From Ulva prolifera (taxonomy: Eukaryota; Chlorophyta; Ulvophyceae; Ulvales; Ulvaceae): DNA of 64,000 nt. Where the stretch lies: contig CM041197.1 in the NCBI GenBank assembly GCA_023078555.1, positions 10,164,552-10,228,551 of the forward strand, read 5' to 3'. Both the position numbers and the translations under genes were made by a program. The notes beneath the pieces are model-generated. The model was given only the letters and a program-made list of their open reading frames with translations, was not told where the DNA came from and did no database searches. Shown here one piece after another: positions 1 through 12,081 of this stretch (position 1 is its first letter; each line of letters opens with the position of its first letter).

Positions 1-1240
1 TTACAATTGTTTTTCGAACACTTTCGGATTCAGCGTTCATTCATTTCGCTGATGGCCTTCGTTCCGAGTCTACGGTGAATGCGAAGCCGATCGCCTGACC
101 AAGCCGTTGGCTCGAGGCTGCCACGCCTCGCAAGTCGCGGATCCACATCGATTACAACTTCGAATGGCAACAGACGCATCAATAGGGCCCTCGATGTGAT
201 CGTGTGCACAGGGTGAGCACATTGTTCGCTGGAATACGAAGCAGTCAGTTGTAGATCCAACGCGATAAGGCGCGCTGCCTGACAACACGTGTGGACATGC
301 ATATGCCGGTCATCATACATGTAACATGTTCGATAGGCGTACTTGCGGTAGACGACGCAGCGTAATATGCTGCAGTGAAATATGCTGCAGTGAACAGGCA
401 GGCCTAACATGTTGCAGGAATGTGAGCAAGCAGACGTGCATCGTATGTTGCGACAGCACAGCCGGTGAGGCAGGTAGCCCTATAGCCCTGCACGCATCGC
501 ACGGTACCAGCGCAACGCAATCGACCCAGAAATGCACCCAACAATCCATCATCACCCCCGCCACCTCGGCACACTCCTCGTCACAATCCCAAGCAAGCTG
601 GTCAGTGAAAACGTCTTGCCTTGAGTTGATGTGTGCCCATCATCCCTTGTGGCACGTATGATCCATCAAGCGCACCACCATGCATGCACCCCTCATGAGC
701 ACCCACACATCCCCGCACACCACGCATCCTCAAACACACATCCCTGTGCACACACTCTGCACACTCTGCCGCCCGTTTGCCCTCTGCCCCGCTGATGGTA
801 CATGCCCGTGGGCCAGGTGCTCCTGTAGAAGCTCGTTGTCCCGTCCGCGGTGTCCTCTCGGCGGACCGCATTCCCTTGCCTGCTACGCGCCATATCCCGT
901 CGGCCGCCCCAGTACGGCTCTTCAGCTCGGCCAGGAATGCATTGTGGTCGGTGCCTGCTTGCCTTGTAGTCGTTGTGCCAGGTCCGGCGCGGATGGGGCT
1001 TGGGAGGGGCTGCAAGGTAGGCCTCTGCCGCGTTGCTGCTTGGTCTCTGTGATGGTGAGCTGGCAGCTCCAAAACTTGGCAGGCCCCTCATGCGCGAGTG
1101 AACCACACACCACACAGGGTGCCCCTGACTGCTCACCAGTTCTCTCACCTATTTTTCTCTCTTGGTTTCGCCTCCCCGCCTCCCCGCCGCGTCCTTGCCC
1201 CCTTTGTAACCCACCAACCACCTGCATGCAATTGCATACC

Positions 1241-1338
1241 CACATGTACCGAGGTAGAATGGTCACTGTTTAATGCTGTATTACTTGAACATCACGGACC
1301 GGCATAACATGTTCCGGCCTTGCCAAAGGGACTCATCA
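1241..1338. repeat. Dispersed repeat (about 98 bp), second copy near 36683-36780
   Basis: The segment from CACATGTACC through TTGCCAAAGGGACTCATCA is matched by one of similar length at about 36683-36780, with perhaps one difference in eight by eye. A shorter piece (AGGTAGAAAGGTCAC and following) recurs near 45860. There is no coding potential. Its family and ends are unknown. Confidence 0.6.
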
Positions 1339-1627
1339 CTGCATGCATGCCCAACTGCATGGCCACATGCTGTCATCATCATCACCTCTCTGCACCCGGA
1401 GCCAGCCATGCACACATACATGCGCCCCGCATCTCGTTGTGGTGGAGTGTGGTGGACCATGGTGTGTTTGTGACGAATGCTTTGCGCCGGTTGAGTGCGG
1501 CGTTAAGCAAAGCCTAGGGAATGCTTACGTGCTCCATATGGGGCTTCAATCTTTGGCAGGTATTGCCGGTCGGGCTGTGGTGCGAGCTCGTGCCCGGCCA
1601 AGTGCCATGAGACAGTGAGTGGGGATT

Positions 1628-1697
1628 TTGAGAACCGGTTGCGTGCCCGGCCTCTGTCATTTAATGGACAGAGGCCGGGCACGAAACCGGTTCTCAA
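1628..1697. repeat. Near-perfect inverted repeat (31-bp arms, 8-nt loop)
   Basis: Arms 1628-1658 and 1667-1697 are reverse complements with one mismatch, separated by ATTTAATG. A 15-base piece of the arm (GACAGAGGCCGGGCA) also occurs near 28590. It could be a small fold-back element or an RNA hairpin; no flanking target duplication was recognised. Confidence 0.85.
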
Positions 1698-2037
1698 CAA
1701 CTGTGGCTACATGCACGCCTTTGACCTTGATCCGTTGCCGGTGGTCCTGCGTCCTTGCAAGACACATTACCTACAGTGGTGGTGGCGGCTCGTTGTGCTC
1801 CTTGAGCCACAGATTTGCAAAGGCAAAGGCATCTACTGATCCATAACAAGCACAATCGCTGGGAGGTCAGTCGTGCCTCACCACGTATGCATGACTCACA
1901 CACAGTCAACACAGCCCTGCAGCAATCAGCCAGCAGCAGCACCCCCAGCTACGGCCATTACGCCTCCCTGTACCACCTCACTGTTCCTCCTCCCTGTACG
2001 CATGTCCTTGCAATGCACGGACGTACCGGCCATCGCT

Positions 2038-2039
<2 letters not shown>

Positions 2040-2071
<32 letters not shown>
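2040..2071 (+). repeat. Homopolymer run of 32 G
   Basis: An uninterrupted G run lies 358 bases before exon 2 of copy A. It is capable of forming a G-quadruplex and its length is prone to sequencing error. Confidence 0.9.
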
Positions 2072-2073
<2 letters not shown>

Positions 2074-2429
2074 TACCGCATGAGCAGGATCCTAGCAGCG
2101 GATCTCAGCAAAGGCTCCCATCCCGCAACCGCATTATAGCAACATATATACCTTTTTTTTTTTTTTCCTTTTTTAAATAAATCAACCCTCGCCCATTTCC
2201 CTTCCAGATAATTTATCCATGACACACCCGAGCCTATGATCCACCTCACCATTTCTTGCAAATCTGCCAATCGCAGCTTTCACTGGCTGACACTCTAGCG
2301 CTGCTACATCAACAACCCGTGTGCACAGCAGTGTTGGCGCGATTACATAGAACAATTCCGAATATTTGGCTCTACTTTCTGGATGGTTGTCCCAACACTG
2401 CCGCAAGGCGACCCACCGCCGATGTGCAG

Positions 2430-5400
2430 GATGCGCTGGACAACGCCGAAGCCGCAGTGGGAGCATGCCAGCGGTCCTGCAACAAGGCCAAGGCGCGGCG
2501 CGTGGCGCTTCTGGCCACGCGCCACGCCCTTAACGTCCGCTACATGCAAGCCTCTGCTTCTCTTCTCGCCTGCCTCCGCGACTCCGCACCGCGCCTTTGT
2601 GCCGTCGAGCCCGAACGCGGCCCGACCGCGCCGCCCGTCGCACCCACAGAGCACCTCCAATGCCACGGCCGGGCCCCGCCCCCGCCCCAGCGCTTGTTAG
2701 CGCCCCTCCACCTCAGCGTCCTCACTCCCGCATCCCCCCCCGACTCCCCGGAGCACAGCACGCCGCCGCCGTTGCGCGTGCATGAGTCCGCCTCCGCGTA
2801 CATCCCGGACGACCCCTATGCGGACCCAGATGTACCTCTCCAGCCGTTCGAGGCGCCGGATATTGGGGGGTCGGCGGCAATGGCGGCCCGGCTGCGCGCG
2901 GCTCGGCGGGCCGCCGCCGACGACGCCGGGGTGGCGCCGGAGGCGGTGAGGTGGGTGCTGCAGAGCCCGCACATCGCGCCTGACGGCACTGCGGTGTCGT
3001 TCACCTCCGAGACAGTGACCGCCGACTGTGTGGTGTCCATGTATGCGTGCTTCTTCATCTCGTTGCTGGAGGAGGCGTTGCTGGCGGCCGCGCTGCGGGG
3101 CATCAAGAACCGTGCCGGCACCGGCGCCGCGGGCGGTGCGTTTCGGCCCGGGCTGAAATGAATCCTTGCTCTAACACAAACACCACTCCCGCATCGCTCA
3201 GGCAGGTGCCATCTGTGCTGCCTGGCGCCGCTGTTCTGCATCACGGTTTCGGGCGCCCTCGATGTGCGCCATATTCACGCTATAGATCATAAACTTAATC
3301 ATATGCACGCTACGACGGCACACGTACATGCTCCCGCAGCAAACACACACAGATTTGGGTTTTTGTCTGCAGGTCACGGTGGTGTGGCTCTGGAATCAGA
3401 GCTCGGCGCTCCGGCGCAGCCGTCCCGCAGCGGCGCCCCTGGCCACCACCACACCAGCTCCATCGCCGTCCTCGACAACGTGCTTCACGGCACAGACGAC
3501 CTCGACGCCTCCCCGCTGAATCTCCGCTGCGCCCTCAGCGGCCGTGCACGTGTAGCCATGGCCGTGCCGCACATCATCGCGTCCATCTGCCGGCATATGC
3601 AGAACTTTCTGCCGCGGCCGATGTGGCTACAAGCGTGCGGCTCGTTCGTGAGCTACATGGACGGGATCTTGGACCATGAGCCGCTCGCGACGTCGGCGTG
3701 CCCACATGCGAATCAACGCCCCGACGGGTCGGTGAAGCACAGCGTCATGCTGTGCCCGCGCTGCAGCGTGTTTGGCCACATGCTGGGCACGCTGCGGCAT
3801 GAGATCGCCGCAGCGCTGCAGGTATGCCTCCGGGCCGCGATAGAAAGCCGTGCATCCCTGCGGACGTTTGCCCTGGCAGCGCCGCAGCAAAGTTTGCAGG
3901 AGTGCTTGAATCATGCTGAAACATTTCGCCTTGTGCGTGTGCAGCTCTGGTCCATGCCATCATGTGCGCGCGTGCCGCCGCCGTTGACTTCGACGGCCCT
4001 GCGCGATGGCACACATGCATGCACACTGCCCATGCATGCACTTAAGCATCGCGCCTGTCGCCTCGCGGCCGCGCACGGACCCCACGGGCTGTGGTGGCTG
4101 CAGGGGGAGGCGTGGCCGGCGGAGGTCGTGCCGCTGGCGGCGCTGCGCGCGCGCTGGGGGGACCTCTACGGATTCTGCGGCCTGATGACGACGCAATGCC
4201 TGACGGACCAGCCGGTGGCCTTCCGGCAGATGATGTGTGGGATGCGGGACCGCACGTGCCGCGGCCTCCTCGAGGTTAGCCCGCCCTCTCCTCTCGTGAA
4301 GACGCTGTTGTGCGTGACACGCATCAAGTCAGGTAGCACCAGGCTGTTGTGTGTCACAAAGACGAAGTCGGAGTGGCCAATAGCACCGCCAGGGCGAAGA
4401 ACAACCACGCCAACGCCATCAGTGCATGTTGTGTGTGTAGCTGAATGTTGTCGTGTGTGTTTTTGTGTGTCCGTACATGTCTCATCAGCAGTCTCGTGTT
4501 GCATGTATAGTCACATGTCAACCACACGGGGCACATATGCCACCGGATGTACAGGCGCGGCAAAGCCGCAAACAATGGTCGCCTGGCCCCACATGAGCTG
4601 TCAGCAGGACATGGTGGCTGCGCGTGTGGTCGCACAAAGTGCCCCGATGACGCGCCGATGCACTCCCAGTGTCTTCTCACGTTCGCGTCAATGCAATGCC
4701 GGAGCACCAACACCCGCGGCGCTCGGTGCCTCTGGGCTGTTGCAACACTCCCCGATGCAGCATGCGTGTGCACACGGGTCCACAGCCGGGCACGGGTGGG
4801 GAGACCACTGCGGCGCACGCACGCATGCTAAGCATGCATACATGCGTACACATGCAGGAGCAGCAGGCCTCGCTGGACCTCTTCCGGAGCCTGCGGATGT
4901 CTCGGGAGCAGCAGGAGGCCGCCGCCGACGCGTGGCGCGTGTGGACCCTCACCCGCGCCACCCTCGACCGCCACCTCGCAGCCGCCCTGCAGCCCCTGTC
5001 AGCCCTCCTTGACCGCTCCGATCTCATACTTGGCGCCGACATGCCGCACAGCGCGCACAGCGTGCGCAGCATCCACAGCAGCAGATGGGACACACCCCCG
5101 CAGCCAGGAAAGGCGCGAACTCTGCCGCCTTTGCGTATGGACGGGGATGCCGCTACTAAAGCGCGTGAGCCGTGGGGAGAGGATCTGGGCACGGCGGTCG
5201 GTGTGGTGGGGGGCGGCGTGGCTGACCGCGGTGCCGTCTGCGCCAGCCGCATCTGCCTCTGTGCGGAGTGCGCGGCAAAACTGGCTGGGCGGCTGCCGGG
5301 CGTCACCGGCAGCAGCACGGACAGCGCGCAGCGTGCGCTGAGGGCGCTGGTGGCCGTGCACGTGCACGACGCGGACGCGTGCGTCGAGCAGCTGCGCGCG

Positions 5401-5571
5401 ATCTGCAAGCCGGGCGTGATCTTCACGACGGAGCAGTGCGCACTTCAGACCGAGCTCATGCTGCAGCGCGGCGTGTTCACGGATTGGGTGTCGTTGTGCA
5501 AAACGGCCTCCGCGGAGGTGGACCAGGCGGCGGTGACGGCGCAGCTGCGACGCGTCTGTGGGGTCATCTAG
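2430..5571 (+). CDS. Copy A: five-copy bZIP-like gene family (exons 2-5)
   Basis: Exons: 2430-3135, 3373-3821, 4104-4274, 4858-5571; introns of 237, 282 and 583 bp. The first exon was not found, so the model is 5'-incomplete (679 residues plus stop). The junctions are phase 0, 1, 0, 0 as in copies C, D and E, and all four exons read through in frame. Exon 2 opens with an Ala/Arg-rich helical stretch in the zipper position and ends with an RWVLQSPH block. Exon 3 has CPH-x10-H-x4-CPRC, a putative metal site. Exon 4 is 57 codons with GEAWPAE and TDQPVAFRQMMC. Exon 5 has TRATLDRHLAAALQPLSALL, then CLCAECA (C-x-C-x2-C) and KPGVIFTTEQ. It is closest to copy B (shared APEAVRWVLQSPH). A role as a transcriptional regulator is an inference from the first exons of C, D and E; the rest matches no family I can name. 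Confidence 0.75.
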
Positions 5572-6496
5572 CGCGCTGACTTGCCTCCGGGCGATGACTG
5601 TGGATGGCAGGCCGCTGGAGGAGCAGCGAGCCGGGCCGGACGGGAGCGAGGCGGACGCTTGCGCTCCAGACGGAGAGGCTACTGGTGAGCGCTGTGCGCG
5701 CTTGCAGCGAACTTGACGCAGATGCAATAAGGTGCGGCATGCTCGCCACCTGCGGGTACGAGTGAGTGTGCCGGGTGGATGTTGGTGCTGTGGGGCATGA
5801 GGTTTGGCCGCCTCTGCCACCCCGCAGGCTCGTGTGCGCTGTTGGCATGCACATGGCGCACCTTTTGTGCTGGGGTTTGTTCTAGGGGTCGGTTTCGCTG
5901 AAGCACCCAGGCCTGTGGGTGAATTGTCTGCAAAATCATGATGCATGAGCAGGTGATTAGACTAGGACGAGCTCGAGGGAGTGGAGGTTGCTGCAGGGGT
6001 CGCTGCTAGAGATTCACGGTGTGAAGTCCTCCTGATTCCGATATATGTCTCCGGAGGAATGGGCTAGTTAGTCAGCGCCACGCAGCTGTGTAGGCGATGG
6101 TCGGTAGGGGCTGCGCGACTGTAGATGTTGCAGGCGTTCACGTGATGGCTGCGCCGTGGCGACCAGTGCAACGGCTCGCTGATACGTCACCCGGATCCTG
6201 CCGAGATCGCTGAGCTGAGCTGGCGGAAATATCCCCCGTCTTCTCGACGTTTACGTCATCTTACAGGGGCATCCCGAGTTGCGGACTGCAGCACTTCGAG
6301 CCGGCTGGCGTATGCTCGCCCTCATGAAGCCCCAGGCCTGACGTCAGCCGCATGATATGTCCTTTGTGGTGCGATTCAATGGCATGAATCCGCGCATGCT
6401 TGTGCCCACGGCTCCTGTAGGCGCCTGCAGCGCTGGCAGCGCCTTCGGCGTGAGCCGTGTGTGCACCTGTTGTACGGTCACACAGCTTCAACCGCT
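5572..6496. other. Intergenic region between copies A and B
   Basis: This holds the 3' flank of copy A and the upstream region of copy B. I see no supported exon, RNA gene or clear promoter motif; open frames here lack conserved motifs and overlap on both strands. Confidence 0.5.
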
Positions 6497-9400
6497 ATGC
6501 TAGCTATGCCACAGCATTTGTCTGTTCGTAACGATGCAGCTGCGCAGGCGCCCCGGTACACTGCTCCATCTATCGCGCCAGCAAGTCTCGCAGCTTCTTC
6601 GGGCGATCTGCAAGGGCCTCTGGGCCCGCAGAGTGCTGCCCAGTCCTCGAAGAAGCACCGCATACAGAGTGATACGAATGTGAAGTCACGGAGTTGTCGC
6701 AACCGACAGCAGGTGCGCTGCGCTGCGCTTCAGACGGCAATGCCGCAGCTGTGTGCATGCGATTGCGTAACCATCCTGGTGCCGTACTGCGCATGCTGTC
6801 TTCGAAAGCTCAGCTGCCGTAAAGTGACGGCTAGTACTTCCTTTACCATAATTATCTGCCACAATGGCGTTGCTGTGCTGCTGCAAGACATTCCTCCGCA
6901 CTATTGTAGCCCTCGTGGTGTCCAGGCCCAGGCGGCTGTCGAATTGTGCCCTCGAATTATTCCCTCTCGTAGCGCGCATCGTCATCACAACTTCGAATCA
7001 TCGGCAAATCTGCTTGCCTTTCCACCAGCATGAAGGCTGCTATGCACCGGGCGTGGGCAGAGGCCGGCGGTGGGCAATTGTGACATAGAAAAGGGCACGT
7101 CATGGCTGTGGCGGGCTGACTACTGTCGATGATGCCCTGACCGGAGATATTCTCTTCTGTGCTTGTCATCTTCAGACTCAGGCACCTTCCGGCACCATCA
7201 CTGTCGTGTCAGATCCATCCCAAGTGCGATGTTGATGCTCCGGACGGCACATCCATGTGGTTCGTCGATGTGATTCAGGGCTGCAGCGCTGCCATAAATT
7301 ATTGTTTTTGGCCTGTATGGATGGGCCCCGTTCGGCTAGCTGAGTTGCGGATGACGCATCATGACGGACAGTGTCGACAGATGCTGCGTCCGGATGCCTC
7401 GGTTCCAGTTACACCTCCTGCGACATATGGCGTGCGAGAGAGTTGGCATCACAGTGGCATTGTTCACTGACCCAGATCGATCGCATAGGTCATGCCACGC
7501 TTTGAATCCAGCAGCCCAAAGCGCTAGTCTGTCAAGTTGCCCGGTCGAGTCTATCGAGCGTTAAGCCATATCTGCGTCGGCAGCGTCGCTGCTTCAGGTG
7601 ACAGCCACATTCCGAGTTCATCAACGTGGCCTGCTTGCGTTCAGCAGTCTTCCAGGGGCATCAAAAATGTGCCTCACATTACACAGGGCATGTGGCTGGT
7701 TGCGTGGCGTGCGGTTCCCCTGGTTGTTGCTCGCGGTGCTACCTGCCTTGCTTACTTTGTCCTTGCAACACAGGACATGCGGCTGCATCGCCCCACATGT
7801 GGCCTGGAGGTCTGTGTGATACAAGGACAATGCCAGCCAGGCAGGTAGCACCGCAGTCTTCCAGGGGCATCAAAATTGTGCCTCACATTGCACAGGGCAT
7901 GTGGCTGGTTGCGTGGTGTGCGCTTCCCCTGGTTGTTGCTTGCAGTGCTACCTGGCTTACTTTGTCCTTGCAACACAGGACATGCGGCTGTATTGCCCCA
8001 CATGTGGCCTGGAGGTCTGTGTGCTACAAGGACAACGCCAGCCAGGCAGGTAGCACCGCATTCCACAAACAGGGGAACCACACACCAGAGGTATGTGTGT
8101 GACATTCCATCCCCCCGCAGGCTCTTGCGCCACTCTGGCCGCACGGGTGACCACAGCCCACACCTCATGTGCACACACCTGGCACGCGTCCAATTGCTGT
8201 TTCCGTTGCATGACGGAAGCAGGTCTGCATGTCGCTCCTATCTGCAGACGGACACTGAGAACGATGCCATCGGCATACCGTCCAGGCCTGGCGTAACCGT
8301 TCACTGCTCGCCAGCTGTGGACCATTCATGTCACCAACACGACTCCTCTCGCCTGTTGCCTGCGCTCGTATTGTTCACACCCCACATGTGGTCCTCCGCC
8401 TCGGTGGCGGTCAGGAACGTGGGTCCGTGTGAAACCCCCGAAAGTCAGAATCGGTGTTTGTCCAGGTGCGTGTGTGTGTGTGTGGCCAAGGCCGCGTGTG
8501 GTCCTGTTCGCTTGAACTCGTCAGTGTCCTCTCAAAAATACGGCTGAGCCAAACCCAAGTTCACTTCACTTCATGCTGCGGGGAGCTTGGGGTGCCTGAA
8601 GTTAGTGTCCGCTACGACTGCCAGGCTGTGGGGCCCCAGGATGTCGTGTTCTGCATGCAGAGGCGAGGCGGTGTGCATGTCTTCACGTTTCGCTGTGTTC
8701 ATGTCTGGTGCCTGCTAGCTTTGCTAGCTGCTTCTGACTTGGTCCTTGCAATGCACACCCCACAACAGGGACAGCCAGATTGGTCCCCACTGACAGGATT
8801 GATCGGCCGCAGTGTGCACTACCACTCCCGTCCACCGACAGGTTTTCTATCACACCACAGGTGCAGCCCGTAGGCAAAACACCTGCCATGTGCGGACAGC
8901 GCATTTGCATGTCCTACATGCACAGGGGAGGCAATTTCATCACATCATCCATGCAATGATTCCGGCAAGGGGGCAAGCAAGCCAGAGAGCCTTTGTTATC
9001 TGTCCCCCCGCAGTTGAGTCTATGAAATCAAAGCGCTGCCGCGTTCTGAGCATGGCCAGATTGACGAGTTGGCCAGAGACAGTCACACGGGCTTGTCGTC
9101 GCTGGCAGCCCGAGCTGCCAGACGATGATGATAATGATTCCGTCACGTCCCTGCCAGCGCTGACACAATAACACCCTAACCGTACAACAATTTGTATGCC
9201 AGTTCTGCGTCCTGCTGACGTGTCACCACTCAGCCGGGTGACCACATTTCAATGCCCCAAGAAGGTATGCCTCAGGAAACCCAGCTTCACTGTACCTTGC
9301 GCACAGTAAGCCCAGCTCACGACAGTCACTGATCGGCACGGGCGCCATCTCCGGATGTGCTGCCATGTGCTTGGGCCCCCCCCCATGCATCGGAACACAG

Positions 9401-12081
9401 CATCTGAGCGCTTCGGAGGCGCATTGTGCATATGCTGTCGGGCCCTGAAGCACTATGCCCGTGCGGGGGAAAAACAAACCCCAAAAACTGCAAACGCCAT
9501 GTTTTTCACGCTGGCGACGCTGCAACGTGCGCCTGTTCCAGACCATCAATGCGTATTAGTGACTGCCCTCCCTGTCTGCAGGGAGCACTTGTCCGAGCCA
9601 CCGACGCCGTCCAGGCGTGCGCGATCGCCTTGTCACAGCTGAAGGCACGCCGTGTGACTCTTCTCGCTGCGAACCGCAAGTTGCACCATCGCAATCGCGA
9701 AGCTTCCACGTCTCTCCTGTCCGCCGCACGCGCGTACGCATCGCACCCCTCAACCACTCACCGGTGCCACGCGGAGCCCCCCCGACCGCCCCAGCGGATC
9801 TACGCGCCTCTACGCCTTGCTGACGTGTTGCCCTCAACACCGCCTGAGCCGACGCGCGATGCACTTGTGGCGACTGTGGCGGCCAACTCCACAGCAGATG
9901 CTACACCGCCATCACCCACGCTCAGTGATGCCGATCTGCTCGGAATATCCGAATGCAACACCGCCTTTGTTGCGGCGGAGATTGGGAGCTCACGGCTGAT
10001 GCAGGAGAGGTTGCTTGCGGCAAAGTGCGCCGCCGCAGCTGCGGCCGGGGTGGCGCCGGAGGCGGTGCGGTGGGTGCTGCAGAGCCCGCATACGACCCCT
10101 GACGGCGCCGCACTGTCCTATACCTCCAAGGTCACAACGCACAGATGCCTCGCGTCGATGTATGCAACATACTTCATCTCGGTGTTGGAGGAGGCGCTGC
10201 TGGCCGAGGTGCCACCCCCCGACGAGTGCCGCGCGCCTGAAGCCACCGCCCACAGCCACACCGGCACCATGGACGCTCTGGACACTGCGCTTCACGGCGC
10301 GCACAACCTCTCCGCCAGCAAGCTACAGCTCCGCTGCGGAGTTGATGGAAGCGCGCCTGTAGCCGCAGTGGTGCACCACCTCGTCTCCGCGATCTGCCGC
10401 AGCACTCGCGCTTTCCTTCCGCGGCCGATGTGGCTACAGGCGTGCGGCCTGTACACACACTTCATGGCCGGTCTGACAAAGGGGAGGCCTCTTGGTGCGG
10501 GTGCATGCCCGCACGCCGTCGGGGCCGTGGACGGCTCAAAGATTCACGCTGTGAACACATGCCCGCGCTGCTGCGTGTTTGCCCACATCTTTGAGACGCT
10601 CCGGGCCGAGATCGTGTCGGCGGTGGAGGTGCGCCGCTGCAGGCTCCCAGCTGCTTTGCTAAAGCTGGGCTGTGCTCCTCTGTGCTGGATGCAACGCCCT
10701 CGCTCCGTGTAGTCGTGGCATTGATGCACATATTCAATGCGTGTGTCGCGGGTACATGCATGGCGACAGCATCAGTCCACCCGGCATTACGCAGTCACCT
10801 CTCTACTTCAGATGGTGCGCATGGCAGTAATTGCCATGCACGCATGATCTTTCTGTGCATGCATGACGTGGGTGCATGTGGCTGCAGGGGGAGGCATGGC
10901 CGGTGGAGCGGCCGCCGATGTCGGCACTGCGCGAGCGCTGGGGCCAGCTCTACGGCTTCTGTGTCCTCACGACGAGCCAATGCATGGCCGACCAGCCGGT
11001 CGCGTTCCGGCAGTTGGCATGCACGATGCTCTCCGGTAAGGGCTGGGCGACATGCCAGGTGAGTGGTACCCCCTACAGCGGGCCGCGAACACTCGTGCGC
11101 GCCCGTGGCAGAGCCCGTTGGCAGCAGACACAGCCACGAGCAAAACCACGCATGGGCCTCTTCACATGCCGTACAATGTACAACGATGTCCACACCTGTG
11201 GTGTCTGCTAGCTGCCCGAGGCCTCGTTCGCACATGATCACGCTGTTGGACTTCAAACAATGTGTCGGCGGGCGCCCACAGCCGGCCAATGCCCCAGCAT
11301 TTGAGCACCTATCAGTCCAGGTCGATGCGAGCCGGCTGTGCGTCGGGCAGCAGCTGCAGCCTCCCCATCCAGCCACGAGCATCTGACATGCCACGCACAC
11401 ATGCAGGAGCAGCTGGCCTCGCTGGAAGTCTTCCGGCGACTGCAGCTGTCGCGCGAGCAGCTGGAGGCCGCCGCCGAGGCGTGGCGTGTGTGGAGACAGA
11501 CCCGCGCCACCCTCGACCGCCACCTCGCCGCCGCTCTCGAGCCCCTCTCGGCCCTCCTCGACCGCTCCGACCTTGTGCTCGACGACGGCACACCGCGCAG
11601 CATGCACAGCATGCACAGCATGCACAGCATCTTCAGGCTGGGCTGGGACACGGCGCGCGTGCCTGCCCGCAAAGGGGCGCTGCCGCCGCTGCTGCCCCCG
11701 TGCTGTAGAAGCACTCACATGGAGGCTCCCCGCAGCGCCAGTGCCGAAGCCGGGGCGGACATATGCATTTGCGGGGAGTGTGCCGTGTACATGTCGCGGC
11801 GGCTTTTGGGCGGCAGCGGGCGCATGACGGCGTGCGCGCTGCGCGCGCTCGGGGAGGTGGCTGAGGTGCACCGCCACGACGCGGCTGTCGGCGTTGAGCA
11901 GCTGCGAGGGATCCGCATGCCGGGTGTGATCTTCACGGCAGAGCAGTACGCCCGACAGACAGACGTGATGCTGAGGCAGGGTCTGCTCACTGACTGGCTC
12001 GGTATCTGCAAGACTGCAGCCCAGAAGCTGCGGCACAGCGAGCTTGCCGCACGGCTGCAGCTATGCATGGGCACCATGTAG
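6497..12081 (+). CDS. Copy B: divergent member of the bZIP-like family, intron 2 absent
   Basis: Exons: about 6497-6712 (tentative), 9582-10628, 10888-11058, 11407-12081. The last three are firm: acceptors are TGCAG, donors GTGCGC and GTGAGT, phases 0. Exons 2 and 3 of the other copies are here one open exon; only about 65 bases separate the conserved blocks, so the ancestral intron is gone. The tentative exon 1 ends VKSRSCRNRQQ before a phase-0 GTGCGC donor. It resembles the CRxR end of a bZIP basic region, but the usual invariant Asn position holds Thr. In-frame ATGs are at 6497 and 6506. CPH-x10-H-x4-CPRC is kept (about 10505-10570), as are the 57-codon exon and CICGECA. A 9-base tandem repeat near 11600-11626 encodes repeated Met-His-Ser. 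From ATG 6506 the protein would be 699 residues. Confidence 0.65.
7648..8063. repeat. Tandem 207-bp repeat with internal inverted arms
   Basis: Two adjacent copies (about 7648-7856 and 7857-8063) differ at only a few positions. Each contains CGGTGCTACCTG followed by TTTGTCCTTGCAACAC, then the reverse complement (ACAAGGACAA followed by GGTAGCACCGC), so each unit can fold on itself. It lies in intron 1 of copy B. Related pieces occur near 30465-30560, 30625-30675, 55340-55410 and 56050-56105, which marks a dispersed family. Confidence 0.85.

Larger units (their letters stand above)
1..2429. other. Non-coding left edge / probable intron 1 of copy A
   Basis: No exon could be supported here. Copies B to E of the downstream family have a first intron of 1.6 to 2.9 kb ending at the same acceptor that closes this stretch, so much of it is probably intron 1 of copy A. 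I looked for the expected basic-region first exon followed by a phase-0 donor and did not find one; it may lie left of the window. The stretch holds a dispersed repeat, a long hairpin and a 32-G run, listed separately. Confidence 0.5.

Noticed and set aside
1..2429. Basic-region first exon of copy A
   Set aside because: No segment combining Arg-rich codons with a phase-0 donor was found; it may lie outside the window.
3264..5012. A single 582-codon frame spanning exons 3 and 4 of copy A as one intronless gene
   Set aside because: The stretches between the conserved blocks are low-complexity, absent from the other copies' proteins, and bounded by proper splice sites.
7648..8063. CRISPR array
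   Set aside because: There are only two long adjacent units, without short repeats and spacers, in a eukaryotic intron.
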